This document shows positions 8,773 through 17,333 of a stretch of 64,000 nucleotides of DNA, in pieces. A model generated the notes under the pieces. The model was not told the origin of the DNA, ran no database searches, and saw only the letters and a program-made list of their open reading frames with translations. How positions within the stretch are numbered: the first letter of the stretch is position 1; each line of letters opens with the position of its first letter. Origin of the DNA: JABDLO01 sp035327565 (GTDB lineage Bacteria > Bacteroidota > Bacteroidia > Chitinophagales > Saprospiraceae); NCBI GenBank assembly GCA_035327565.1, contig DAOLDB010000014.1, positions 1 through 64,000 of the forward strand, in the 5' to 3' direction. The position numbers and the translations under genes are program-made.

Positions 8773-10566
8773 TTAATCTTCTAATTTCAATACATCAAGA
8801 AATGCTTTTTGAGGAACTTCCACATTCCCGATCTGTCTCATTTTCTTTTTGCCTTTCTTTTGTTTTTCAAGCAGTTTTCTCTTTCGGGTAATATCCCCTC
8901 CATAGCATTTGGCGGTCACATCCTTACGTAGTGCAGATATTGTCTCCCGGGCTATGATTTTCGCACCTATAGATGCCTGTATAGCAATCATAAATTGTTG
9001 TCTTGGAAGGAGGTCTTTCAGTTTTTTGCAAATTTTTCTTCCAATGTACTCTGCCTTAGAGCGATGCACCAAAGAAGACAAAGCATCTACCGGATCCCCA
9101 TTGAGTCTGATATCTAATTTGACCAGGTCAGAAGATCTGTAATCAACAGGAGCATAATCAAAGGAAGCATAACCCCTGGAAATTGATTTCAAACGGTCGT
9201 AGAAGTCAAATACAATTTCTGCCAGAGGGAGTTCAAAAGTGAGCTCTACCCTCTCCTGGGTAAGGTAGGTTTGACGTATCAGAATCCCTCTTTTCTCCAA
9301 ACACAATGTCATTATAGAGCCAATAAATTCAGGTTTTGTGATAACCTGGGCTCGTATATAAGGCTCTTCCACTTTCTCCAGCAATGTAGGGTCCGGAAGA
9401 TCGGAAGGTGTATTGATCTGAACTTTTTGACCTTTCTTATCATACGCAAAATACGAAACGTTGGGTACAGTAGTGATGACTTCCTGATCAAACTCGCGGG
9501 ATAGTCTTTCCTGTATAATTTCGAGGTGTAGCATACCCAAAAAACCACATCGAAACCCAAATCCCAATGCCACCGAGGATTCAGGTTCGAATACCAGGGA
9601 AGCATCATTCAATTGAAGTTTTTCAAGGCTATCGCGAAGATCTTCAAAATCTTCGTTTTCAATAGGATAAATGCCCGCAAAAACCATCGGCTTTACATCT
9701 TCAAAGCCTTGGATAGCCTCAGAACATGGCCTTTCAACATGGGTGATTGTATCCCCTACTTTGATTTCTTTAGACTCCTTGATCCCGGTGATAATATAAC
9801 CCACATTCCCGGCCTGCAATTCCAATTTAGGTATTTGATTAAGTTGGAGTATGCCTATTTCATCGGCTTCATATTCCTTACCGGTATTTACAAATCGCAC
9901 TTTATCATTTTTCTTCAAAGTACCATTGACTATTCGGAAATATGCGATCACTCCTCTGAATGAATTAAAAACCGAATCAAAAATCAAAGCCTGTAATGGG
10001 GCTGAAGGATCTCCTTTAGGAGGGGGTATTCTATCCACAATTGCGGCCAGGATATTTTCTACTCCCTGACCGGTTTTCCCACTGGCTAATATGATATCAT
10101 CCAGGTCACAACCTATCAGGTCAATGATTTGCTCAGATACTTCATCGATCATTGCGCTATCCATATCCACTTTGTTCAATATCGGGATAATTTCAAGGTC
10201 ATGTTCTATGGCCAGATATAAATTGGATATGGTCTGTGCCTGAATTCCCTGGGATGCATCTACCAGAAGCAATGCGCCTTCACATGCTGCTATTGAGCGA
10301 GATACTTCATAGGAAAAGTCTACGTGCCCGGGGGTATCAATTAAATTAAAGGTATACTTTTCACCATCCGTATGATCATAGTACATTTGAATGGCATGAC
10401 TCTTTATGGTGATCCCTCTTTCTCTTTCCAAATCCATGGCATCCAGAGTCTGTTCCTTTAGATCTCTTTCAGAAATGGTCTTTGTAAACTCTAACAAGCG
10501 ATCTGACAAAGTACTTTTACCATGGTCGATGTGGGCAATAACACAAAAATTGCGTATTTTTTTCAT
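8773..10566 (-). CDS. lepA: Elongation factor 4 (LepA), ribosome back-translocase GTPase
   Basis: Membrane-associated translational GTPase that acts on stalled or mis-translocated ribosomes. The G domain shows G1 AHIDHGKST, G3 DTPGHVDF and G4 NKVDMDSA. EF-G-like domains and the LepA-specific C-terminal domain (basic KKLLEKQKKGKKKM region) follow. The frame opens at a TTG at 10575, but the ATG at 10566 gives the family's usual N-terminus MKKIRNFCVIAHIDHG and is preferred. The protein is 597 residues, normal for LepA. A perfect -7 box lies only 6 nt before this ATG. Confidence 0.97.
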   Translation of the reverse strand: MKKIRNFCVIAHIDHGKSTLSDRLLEFTKTISERDLKEQTLDAMDLERERGITIKSHAIQMYYDHTDGEKYTFNLIDTPGHVDFSYEVSRSIAACEGALLLVDASQGIQAQTISNLYLAIEHDLEIIPILNKVDMDSAMIDEVSEQIIDLIGCDLDDIILASGKTGQGVENILAAIVDRIPPPKGDPSAPLQALIFDSVFNSFRGVIAYFRIVNGTLKKNDKVRFVNTGKEYEADEIGILQLNQIPKLELQAGNVGYIITGIKESKEIKVGDTITHVERPCSEAIQGFEDVKPMVFAGIYPIENEDFEDLRDSLEKLQLNDASLVFEPESSVALGFGFRCGFLGMLHLEIIQERLSREFDQEVITTVPNVSYFAYDKKGQKVQINTPSDLPDPTLLEKVEEPYIRAQVITKPEFIGSIMTLCLEKRGILIRQTYLTQERVELTFELPLAEIVFDFYDRLKSISRGYASFDYAPVDYRSSDLVKLDIRLNGDPVDALSSLVHRSKAEYIGRKICKKLKDLLPRQQFMIAIQASIGAKIIARETISALRKDVTAKCYGGDITRKRKLLEKQKKGKKKMRQIGNVEVPQKAFLDVLKLED

Positions 10567-10572
10567 AGACCG

Positions 10573-10580
10573 CAAATATA
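10573..10580 (-). promoter_or_regulatory. -7 box directly upstream of lepA
   Basis: On the minus strand TATATTTG is a perfect TAnnTTTG box. Its last base is 6 nt before the lepA ATG, so transcription would start at or next to the start codon and give a leaderless or nearly leaderless mRNA. No -33 TTG is seen at 19-21 bp. Confidence 0.4.
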
Positions 10581-10779
10581 CTTCAATTCATCATTGAGAA
10601 ATGATAGTAGCGAATAAATAATTTTTAATAAAACTTGTTTGGATCTGCAAAAATAGGGCTTCTGAAAATTTGAAGAAAATCAAACCAATATGCATAAAAA
10701 CAACGTTATTGTAAAAGCAGCATTTGTAACTCATAGTCGTTTTGTTGTGTAGTAACTGCTACCTAATCGTCATCCAATA

Positions 10780-11559
10780 ATGATGTGTAAACCACACTAT
10801 ATATTTATTATTTTTATTCTGGTTTTATGCCAATGGTCTTGTGATAAAGATCCTGGTCAAAAAGATCTTATTCTGGTGCCTGATGAATTTATATTGAATC
10901 TAGGTCAGGAGGTAACAAGTCAGGGACCAGCACCTTCTTTTCAATTCAGAACGATCAATCTGGTGGATTGCAAAATGAAAGACCTGCTGATATTTTATTC
11001 ACCAGTGGGTAACCGATTGATTGTTTATCTTGATGGAATTATAGAGAATGAAGAATGCGTTGGAGAAGACCGCTTGCTGAATAAAGACGTTTTTTCTTAT
11101 TTACCTTTTGGTACTTTTCAGGTTGAAATAAAAATTAAAAATATTATAGAGAATTCTGGACAGTTAAGAATTAATGATTCAAGTTTTCATCTTGAGATGG
11201 ATTCATCCCATGGCTTCAGATTAGACAGAGCCGAAGTGAATCGTATTCCATCTAATCATATTTGGGGCAATATTGAATGCATAGGACCATGTGCAGATAA
11301 CCTGATAGAACAATTTGAAGAAGTTCTAGAAAATTATATAACCCTTTCTGAAGTATTGACTGATGGTGATTATGATTTATTTTTTATTGCAGGGCATAAA
11401 ATCCAGTTAAAAGATCATCCAAAAAACATTCGTAATAAACAATTCATTTACCAAATGCAGGGAGACATGAATGAATTACGTGACAGAATTAACCAATTCA
11501 AATTGACTCATCCTGAACTTAAAATGAGTATTACAACCTCCCAAGGCAGATTTATTTAA
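10780..11559 (+). CDS. Unknown lipoprotein
   Basis: A 259-residue protein with a lipoprotein signal: hydrophobic residues 7-19, then QWSC with Cys at about residue 21 followed by DKDPGQ. The mature part is soluble and mixed alpha/beta with no repeats or recognised domain. Four more cysteines are spread through it (near DC, EEC, ECIGPC), which may form disulfides in the periplasm. The last 60 residues (AGHKIQLKDHP, then a charged helix) look compact. It is flanked by divergent lepA and a convergent Nudix-type gene, so it is probably a single transcription unit. I assign no function. Confidence 0.7.
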   Translation: MMCKPHYIFIIFILVLCQWSCDKDPGQKDLILVPDEFILNLGQEVTSQGPAPSFQFRTINLVDCKMKDLLIFYSPVGNRLIVYLDGIIENEECVGEDRLLNKDVFSYLPFGTFQVEIKIKNIIENSGQLRINDSSFHLEMDSSHGFRLDRAEVNRIPSNHIWGNIECIGPCADNLIEQFEEVLENYITLSEVLTDGDYDLFFIAGHKIQLKDHPKNIRNKQFIYQMQGDMNELRDRINQFKLTHPELKMSITTSQGRFI

Positions 11560-11604
11560 TTTTGGCCTTTACTTTGCCTGCTCATAGATCATAACAAAAG
11601 TTAT

Positions 11605-12297
11605 TTACATTTCAAAGCTAAATCCTTCTTTCACAGAAAGTTCATATTTTTCCGCATCGAAAGTATATAATTTAGCCGGGCGATGGGCTACTCCTTTTTG
11701 ATATTCTTTTATATCTTTAAGTAAACCCATTGACAAAATTTTCTTTCTAAAATTTCTCTTATCTAAATGTTTTTGTAAAACTGCTTCATATAGACTTTGA
11801 AGCTCAGTAAGCGTGAATTTTTCAGGAAGCAATTCAAATCCGATGGGGTGAATCCGAAGGTTCAACCGAAGTTGCTTTAAGCATGCTTTTACAATTTCAG
11901 CGTGATCAAATGCAAGTTCCCTGATTTTGTCCACATCAATCCATTCCACCTTTTCAGCAAATGCTGCAGCTTTTGGAGGTTTTACTTTATGGATATTAAC
12001 CAATGAATAATAGGCTATGGTCAATACTCTTCCCAAAGGATGGCGATCCACTTTGCCAAATGCCTGCACCTGCTCTAAAAATACATCCGTTAATCCTGTC
12101 GCTTCTTTCAAAACTCTGAGGGGGGCATCGTCAAGGTCTTCATTTGGGAAAACCAATTCCCCTGGTAAAGCCCATTTGCTTTGAAACGGATCTTCATTTC
12201 TCTTGATCAAAAGTATTTTTAAGGTTCCTTTGTCAAATCCAAAAATGACAGGATCAACAGAAAAGGCAGAAATTAAGAAATCTTCTCTAAATGGCAT
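11605..12297 (-). CDS. Nudix-fold transcriptional regulator (NrtR/AraR-like)
   Basis: The N-terminal 140 residues have a Nudix fold (IFGFDKGTLKILLIKR, WALPGELVF). The C-terminal 80 residues form a winged helix (FTLTELQSLYEAVL, then NFRKKILSMGLL), the known architecture of NrtR-family repressors. The Nudix box is degenerate: the expected REUxEExGU reads RVLKEATGL, losing a metal-binding glutamate. This fits loss of hydrolase activity and use of the fold as a ligand sensor. In other Bacteroidota this family includes the arabinose regulator AraR. The neighbours do not reveal the effector or target here. Confidence 0.82.
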   Translation of the reverse strand: MPFREDFLISAFSVDPVIFGFDKGTLKILLIKRNEDPFQSKWALPGELVFPNEDLDDAPLRVLKEATGLTDVFLEQVQAFGKVDRHPLGRVLTIAYYSLVNIHKVKPPKAAAFAEKVEWIDVDKIRELAFDHAEIVKACLKQLRLNLRIHPIGFELLPEKFTLTELQSLYEAVLQKHLDKRNFRKKILSMGLLKDIKEYQKGVAHRPAKLYTFDAEKYELSVKEGFSFEM

Positions 12298-12429
12298 TTA
12301 ATGGTTAATTGGTACTGTAAAAATAGTTTTTTTTTAAAATTGAAAAAGGAAGCTTTTCCAAAATAACAATCCGAAAATAACTACCATATTACAATCGAAA
12401 CAAAATCTTTCTATTCACATCAATATATT

Positions 12430-12963
12430 TTACCTTGTCATTTGACTGACAAATTCCCATAAAACTATACCAACGCAAACCGTAACATTCAGAGAATGTT
12501 TGGTTCCGTATTGAGGTATTTCTATGCATTGATTTGCCTTTGCAATCACCTGATCGCTGACTCCCTCTACCTCATTACCGAAAACCAATATATATTTGCC
12601 ATCGGGCAACACTTTGAATTCATCCAACGGAATAGATTCATTGGTTTGTTCAACTGCTATTAGGGTATAACCATCATCTAAAGACTTTTCTAATATGGGA
12701 TGAATTGAATCCACATGTTCCCATTCTACACTTTCTGTAGCTCCTATGGCTGTTTTTGTAATTTCTCTATGAGGGGGCTTTGCCGTAATACCGGTTAAGA
12801 TTAATTTTTCGATAGCAAATGCATCTGAGGTGCGAAAAAAAGACCCTACATTCATAGCTGATCGAATATTTTCTGCTATTACCCTGATTCTGAATTTTGG
12901 AGCTTCAGAAAATGCTTGAATATCAAGTCTGTTCAATTCATGTAACTGTAACTTTTTCCTCAT
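12430..12963 (-). CDS. SpoU/TrmH-family RNA 2'-O-methyltransferase
   Basis: SAM-dependent methyltransferase of the SPOUT class acting on tRNA or rRNA ribose. The family motifs are present: N-x-x-S-x-x-N-V-G-S-F-F-R-T (motif 1), LVFGNEVEGV (motif 2) and IPQYGTKHSLNVTVCVGI (motif 3), which forms the trefoil knot binding SAM. At 177 residues it is a minimal version without an N-terminal RNA-binding extension. Its start lies inside the end of pyrG (26-bp overlap, same strand), so the two are translationally close and co-transcribed. The exact RNA target cannot be told from sequence. Confidence 0.88.
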   Translation of the reverse strand: MRKKLQLHELNRLDIQAFSEAPKFRIRVIAENIRSAMNVGSFFRTSDAFAIEKLILTGITAKPPHREITKTAIGATESVEWEHVDSIHPILEKSLDDGYTLIAVEQTNESIPLDEFKVLPDGKYILVFGNEVEGVSDQVIAKANQCIEIPQYGTKHSLNVTVCVGIVLWEFVSQMTR

Positions 12964-14578
12964 TATCTTTTTTCATGAAATGGTATTGAAGTGAAGCGCC
13001 TACAAACGACACAAATAAAGGATGGGGATTTTCTACTGTACTTTTCAGCTCAGGATGAAATTGTACCCCAACAAAAAAAGGATGATTGGCAAGTTCTATA
13101 ATCTCAACTAAATTGTTATCCGGATTAATACCTGCCGGTATCAAACCTGCATGGGTAATGGCGTCAATATATTCGTTATTGAATTCATATCTATGGCGAT
13201 GTCTTTCTGCAATAGTACTTGCATTGTAGGCTTCTCTTGAAATGGATCCCTTTAATAATTTGCAAGGATAGGAACCTAAACGCATGGTGCCTCCTTTTTT
13301 TGTTATTTTCTTTTGCTCCGGCATTAAATCAATGATGGGATGCCTGGTCTTGGGGTTCACTTCCGTAGAAGCAGCTTCTTTCAAACCCAGTACATTTCTT
13401 GCAAATTCAACCACTGCACATTGCATACCTAAACATATCCCAAAAAATGGAATTTTTTCTTCTCTGGCAATTTGAATGGCCGCCAGTTTCCCCTCAATTC
13501 CCCTTTCACCAAATCCAGGTGCTACCAGCAATCCATCGTAATCTTTTATGATGTTGTAGGCATTTCCATGGTGAATGGTTTCGGAGTGGATGGGTTCAAC
13601 GAACACTTTGCTATGGTTGACTGTACCTGCATGTACAAAGGATTCATAAATAGATTTATAAGCATCGGGGAGTTCATTATATTTTCCTACCAGAGCAATT
13701 TTTATTTGAAATCTTGGGTTTTTAAGCTTACTGATAAACTCCTTCCAATGATTAAGGTCCAATGGGTGTTTGCCTTTGATCTTCAATCGCTTCAAGACTA
13801 TCTTATCCAGCTTCTCTCTTAACATTAAAAGTGGTACATCGTAAATAGTCTCTGCATCCAAAGCTTCAATCACAGCATCATTTTTTACATTGCAAAACAA
13901 TGCCAGCTTTTCCCTGATTTCTGAGGACAAAGGCTTCTCTGTACGACACACCAATATATCGGGTTGAATACCCGTTTGGAGCAATTCTTTGACAGAGTGT
14001 TGGGTGGGTTTGGTCTTGAGTTCTTTGGCAGCACTCAAATAGGGAATTAAAGTTAAATGCAACGTCAGACAATCTTCACTACCGAAATCCCTGCGCAATT
14101 GCCTTACCGCTTCGAGATAGGGTAAGGATTCGATATCGCCCACAGTCCCTCCCAATTCAGTAATGATGACATCGAGCTCTTTGATCTTTCCCAGCAAGAG
14201 CATCCTCCTTTTAATTTCATCAGTGATATGAGGAATCACTTGAACTGTCTTTCCGAGATAGTCTCCGGCTCTTTCCTTATTGATAACTGTTTGATAGATT
14301 TTTCCTGTTGTTACGTTATTCGCCTGCGAGGTAGGCACGTTTAGAAATCTTTCATAATGACCTAAATCGAGATCCGTCTCAGCTCCGTCATCTGTCACAT
14401 AACATTCACCATGCTCATAGGGATTTAAGGTGCCCGGATCTACATTGATGTATGGATCAAATTTCTGGATACTTACTTTGAGTCCTCTGGCCTGAAGTAA
14501 TTTCCCAAGAGAAGCAGAAACTATCCCCTTACCCAATGATGAGGTAACTCCGCCCGTAACGAAAATATATTTGGTCAT
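12938..14578 (-). CDS. pyrG: CTP synthase
   Basis: Converts UTP to CTP using glutamine and ATP, the last step of pyrimidine nucleotide synthesis. The N-terminal synthetase domain has the P-loop TGGVTSSLGKGI. The C-terminal class I glutaminase has the catalytic Cys in FGICLGMQ and the His/Glu pair in GVQFHPELKS. The length of 546 residues is normal. The last 26 bp overlap the start of the SpoU methyltransferase gene. The promoter is probably the TACCTTTG box at 14614-14621, giving a leader of about 30 nt. Confidence 0.98.
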   Translation of the reverse strand: MTKYIFVTGGVTSSLGKGIVSASLGKLLQARGLKVSIQKFDPYINVDPGTLNPYEHGECYVTDDGAETDLDLGHYERFLNVPTSQANNVTTGKIYQTVINKERAGDYLGKTVQVIPHITDEIKRRMLLLGKIKELDVIITELGGTVGDIESLPYLEAVRQLRRDFGSEDCLTLHLTLIPYLSAAKELKTKPTQHSVKELLQTGIQPDILVCRTEKPLSSEIREKLALFCNVKNDAVIEALDAETIYDVPLLMLREKLDKIVLKRLKIKGKHPLDLNHWKEFISKLKNPRFQIKIALVGKYNELPDAYKSIYESFVHAGTVNHSKVFVEPIHSETIHHGNAYNIIKDYDGLLVAPGFGERGIEGKLAAIQIAREEKIPFFGICLGMQCAVVEFARNVLGLKEAASTEVNPKTRHPIIDLMPEQKKITKKGGTMRLGSYPCKLLKGSISREAYNASTIAERHRHRYEFNNEYIDAITHAGLIPAGINPDNNLVEIIELANHPFFVGVQFHPELKSTVENPHPLFVSFVGASLQYHFMKKDNEEKVTVT

Positions 14579-14613
14579 AGCAGATAGAATTAAGTTGCTT
14601 TCACTACGGGATA

Positions 14614-14621
14614 CAAAGGTA
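14614..14621 (-). promoter_or_regulatory. -7 box of the pyrG promoter
   Basis: The minus strand reads TACCTTTG, a perfect TAnnTTTG box, 36 nt before the pyrG ATG. A CTG (one change from TTG) lies near the -33 position. Confidence 0.5.
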
Positions 14622-14721
14622 CTAATATGTTTAAATAATTCTGTCAGGTTGGGAAAGAGATATTAATAAGTTTTTACTTTATTCAATTTTAATTGGATTT
14701 AAGTATTTATAATCAACAAGT

Positions 14722-14747
14722 AACATAGTACTAAAATATACTATGTT
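14722..14747. repeat. Perfect 9-bp inverted repeat
   Basis: AACATAGTA and TACTATGTT form perfect arms around an 8-bp AT spacer. The arms are followed on the + strand by TTTATTT. It could be an operator or an AT-rich terminator, but no gene on the + strand ends just before it. Confidence 0.4.
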
Positions 14748-14780
14748 TTATTTAATCCATTTGCATTTTCTTATCTTACT

Positions 14781-14864
14781 CAATGGAAGACCGTTAGAAA
14801 AGCATTTCTTTTCTATAAGGGAGGATACAGAACAAGCCGGAAGGTTCACACTTCCTATCCATTG
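14781..14864 (+). ncRNA. Candidate structured RNA: two hairpins inside a closing stem
   Basis: A 7-bp closing stem (CAATGGA 14781-14787 with TCCATTG 14858-14864) encloses a perfect 8-bp hairpin (14795-14802 with 14808-14815, loop CATTT) and a 5-bp hairpin (GGAAG 14839-14843 with CTTCC 14851-14855). The 23-nt junction between them is rich in purines (GGGAGGATACAG). This three-way layout in AT-rich, non-coding DNA is more than I would expect by chance, but no known RNA family is recognised and the strand is a guess. It lies 136 nt upstream of the small ORF at 15000 and about 650 nt before the Na/Pi transporter. It could be an sRNA or a leader element. Confidence 0.35.
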
Positions 14865-14999
14865 ACAATATATAAATACAAAACCATTTCATAACCATGT
14901 CTTAACCCGGTCCAAACAAACTATTAATATACACAGCTTTATTTTGTATTGTGTAAAAGTCTAATTTGTGTATTGTTATCAAAGTTAAAATTGTAATTC

Positions 15000-15143
15000 A
15001 TGGATTCAAAGATTTATATCTCTATCGTAATTGTACTGATACTCACCATGCCATTAAGTGTGACCCTGTGTATCATTGAATGGATAAAAGGGAGAAAAAA
15101 TCAAAAATCAATGATTGGTAAGAAATTCAGTTTAATGGATTAA
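15000..15143 (+). CDS. Small membrane protein ORF (47 residues)
   Basis: An ATG-started ORF lies in the 940-bp gap before the Na/Pi transporter gene. Residues 5-29 are one hydrophobic segment (YISIVIVLILT start). A short basic tail follows (IKGRKNQKS), so it would be a single-pass inner-membrane microprotein with the tail in the cytoplasm. This composition (hydrophobic then positive) is unlikely for a random ORF. No family is recognised. Small membrane proteins often modulate a nearby transporter, but any link to the gene at 15520 is inference. Confidence 0.4.
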   Translation: MDSKIYISIVIVLILTMPLSVTLCIIEWIKGRKNQKSMIGKKFSLMD

Positions 15144-15231
15144 TCTGAACAACCTTTTATTGGTTTTGACATTAATATACACCTCTTGTTGTTGCAGATC
15201 ATTTTGAAACCAGTGTTTCTTGCATTTCTAA

Positions 15232-15286
15232 ATTTTCCTTTGGACTGCCCATGTGAATCCAGTCAAAAGTCCTCGCACAGGAAAAT
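15232..15286 (+). other. Candidate leader hairpin upstream of the Na/Pi transporter
   Basis: A perfect 8-bp outer stem (ATTTTCCT 15232-15239 with AGGAAAAT 15279-15286) encloses an inner stem (GACTG 15243-15247 with CAGTC 15260-15264). No T-run follows directly. It is 234 nt before the transporter ATG and could be a leader element. The remaining gap to 15519 holds no ORF that I would defend. Confidence 0.3.
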
Positions 15287-15519
15287 ACTTGCTTTAAAAA
15301 GAGTTAAATAATCCTGTATTTTTCACAGATAATTATAATTTTAGCGATTTAGTGCTAAGATTTAGATGTATTATTTAAACACATTTTTTAATTTGAAAAT
15401 GATGGTTTAATTTAAAATGGTGGTACAATATTGTATTTTTTATGAATGATATTCACCCCGGCTTTGCATCGACAAACCTTTAGATAAACATAAAGGATAA
15501 AAGTAAAAATCGATCGATA

Positions 15520-17211
15520 ATGACATTCGGCATCTTTGATATATTCAAAATACTAGGAGCCCTTGGCCTATTCATCTATGGCATGAAAGTAATGAGTGAG
15601 GGCATCCAAAGAGCTGCTGGAAGTCAATTGCGATCTATCCTTCGGTCGTTGACCAGGAATCGTTTTTTTTCATTGCTGACCGGCCTCGTTACAACTTTTA
15701 CAGTACAATCGTCTTCTGTAACTACTGTGATGACGGTGAGTCTTGTGAATGCCGGCTTACTCACTCTCGCACAATCTGCAGGCCTGATCATGGGTGCAAA
15801 TATCGGCACAACCATTACTGCATGGATAGTGGCAGGATTAGGATTCAGGATCAATATCCAACATATTGTCCTCCCATTGATAGCGTTAGGCGTTTTACTG
15901 ATTTTTAGAAACAACCCAAAAAGAAAATACTGGGGGGAATTTATCATAGGCTTTGGTCTTCTTCTATTGGGCATGGGTTTTCTCAATACATTGGTACCAG
16001 ATATCAACTCCAATGAGCGATTAATGGATTGGTTTCAGCGATATACTGCTACAGGTTTTACTGCACGGCTTTTATTTTTTTTGATAGGCCTGGTAATTAC
16101 CATGATATTGCAATCTTCTACTGCAGCTGTAGCCTTAACTTTAACGCTTTGCCTTAAAGGTTGGATACCTTATGAGTTGGGTGCTTCGATGATTTTAGGT
16201 GAAAATCTGGGCACAACCATTACCGCTGAATTGGCGGCTTTAGTTGGCAATATAGAAGCGAAGAGATCGGCCAGGATTCATACTCTTTTCAACTTAATCG
16301 GGGTCATATGGATGCTGGCTTTGATGCCATATTTCCTACATTTGGTTGAATTGCTTATGATTTGGTGGCCAGGAGTGGGAAGCCCTTTTGAAAACGAAGA
16401 ATATACGCCGTATGGATTGGCAGCCTTCCATTCTATCTTCAACATAACCAATGCTTTTTTACTTGTGGGATTAATAGATTACCTTATAAAACTTTCCATT
16501 TGGTCCATTTCAGGGAAAAGAGATATGGTTGATAAAACCGGAAGAATGATGGTTTCGGGATTAAACCTTACTCCTGAGTTAACAACAGAAGAAATTAAAA
16601 AAGAAGTAGCTCAATATGGTAAAATTATCATGAGAATGTCTGAGTTTACCCGGTTATTGATCAATTCAATACTCGAAAAAGACCAAAAAAGGTTGTATAA
16701 GAAGCTTTTAAAATATGAAAACATATCCGATCGCATTGAAATTGAAATAACAAAGGTCATTACTCAAATCGCAGGAAAAGAAATCACTGCAAGAACAAGT
16801 ATTCGTCTTCGGAGTTTAATGAAAATTTGCAATGAAATGGAACGCATAGCAGACATCTACAAACAAATTGCAAATGAATTGAATAGAAAAAACCAAAATA
16901 AAATCTGGTTTTCTCCTGACCAACGATCATCATTGAATGGAATGTGTGACCTGATTGACGAATCCTTTTATGTAATGGTTAATAATCTCGATAGTCTAGA
17001 ATTTGAAAAGGTAAAAAAGGACAAAGCAAAAATGATAAAGAAAAAAATCAGTCATCAACAGGAGCAGGTACGCAATGCATATATGAAGCTGAGTGACTTG
17101 TCTGAAATGAATATCCAGGGTACTCTCATTTATTATAACATTATTACCATGTTGGACAACATTGGCAACCACATACTTAATATTACCGAATCTGTGGTAG
17201 GAGAAATTTAA
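15520..17211 (+). CDS. Na/Pi cotransporter family protein (second copy)
   Basis: Inner-membrane sodium-phosphate transporter of the NptA/YjbB type. The two membrane repeats carry the QSSS and QSST signatures (TVQSSSVTTV and ILQSSTAAVA), each followed by a glycine loop (GANIGTTITAW and GENLGTTITAE). Residues 345-563 form a soluble, highly charged helical domain like PhoU. At 563 residues it has normal length. It resembles the gene at 5473-7113 only at family level. It is followed by a hairpin terminator and then a PiT-like permease, so this locus appears devoted to phosphate or sodium-coupled anion transport. Confidence 0.9.
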   Translation: MTFGIFDIFKILGALGLFIYGMKVMSEGIQRAAGSQLRSILRSLTRNRFFSLLTGLVTTFTVQSSSVTTVMTVSLVNAGLLTLAQSAGLIMGANIGTTITAWIVAGLGFRINIQHIVLPLIALGVLLIFRNNPKRKYWGEFIIGFGLLLLGMGFLNTLVPDINSNERLMDWFQRYTATGFTARLLFFLIGLVITMILQSSTAAVALTLTLCLKGWIPYELGASMILGENLGTTITAELAALVGNIEAKRSARIHTLFNLIGVIWMLALMPYFLHLVELLMIWWPGVGSPFENEEYTPYGLAAFHSIFNITNAFLLVGLIDYLIKLSIWSISGKRDMVDKTGRMMVSGLNLTPELTTEEIKKEVAQYGKIIMRMSEFTRLLINSILEKDQKRLYKKLLKYENISDRIEIEITKVITQIAGKEITARTSIRLRSLMKICNEMERIADIYKQIANELNRKNQNKIWFSPDQRSSLNGMCDLIDESFYVMVNNLDSLEFEKVKKDKAKMIKKKISHQQEQVRNAYMKLSDLSEMNIQGTLIYYNIITMLDNIGNHILNITESVVGEI

Positions 17212-17266
17212 TAATGTATGCTTTATATGGAACAATGTAACATGATCAAAATACTCATTAGTATGA

Positions 17267-17288
17267 AATGCCTCCTGGCATTCTTTTT
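17267..17288 (+). terminator. Hairpin terminator after the Na/Pi transporter
   Basis: AATGCC and GGCATT pair around the 4-nt loop TCCT and are followed by CTTTTT. The stem is short (6 bp), so read-through into the PiT-like gene 50 bp downstream is possible. Confidence 0.55.
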
Positions 17289-17333
17289 AAATCATTACTT
17301 TTACACAAACGAAAAAACCATGCATAGCAGAAT

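Noticed and set aside
9584..9595. GGTTCGAATACC resembles a tRNA T-loop
   Set aside because: It lies inside lepA and no acceptor, D or anticodon stem surrounds it. No tRNA is present in the window.
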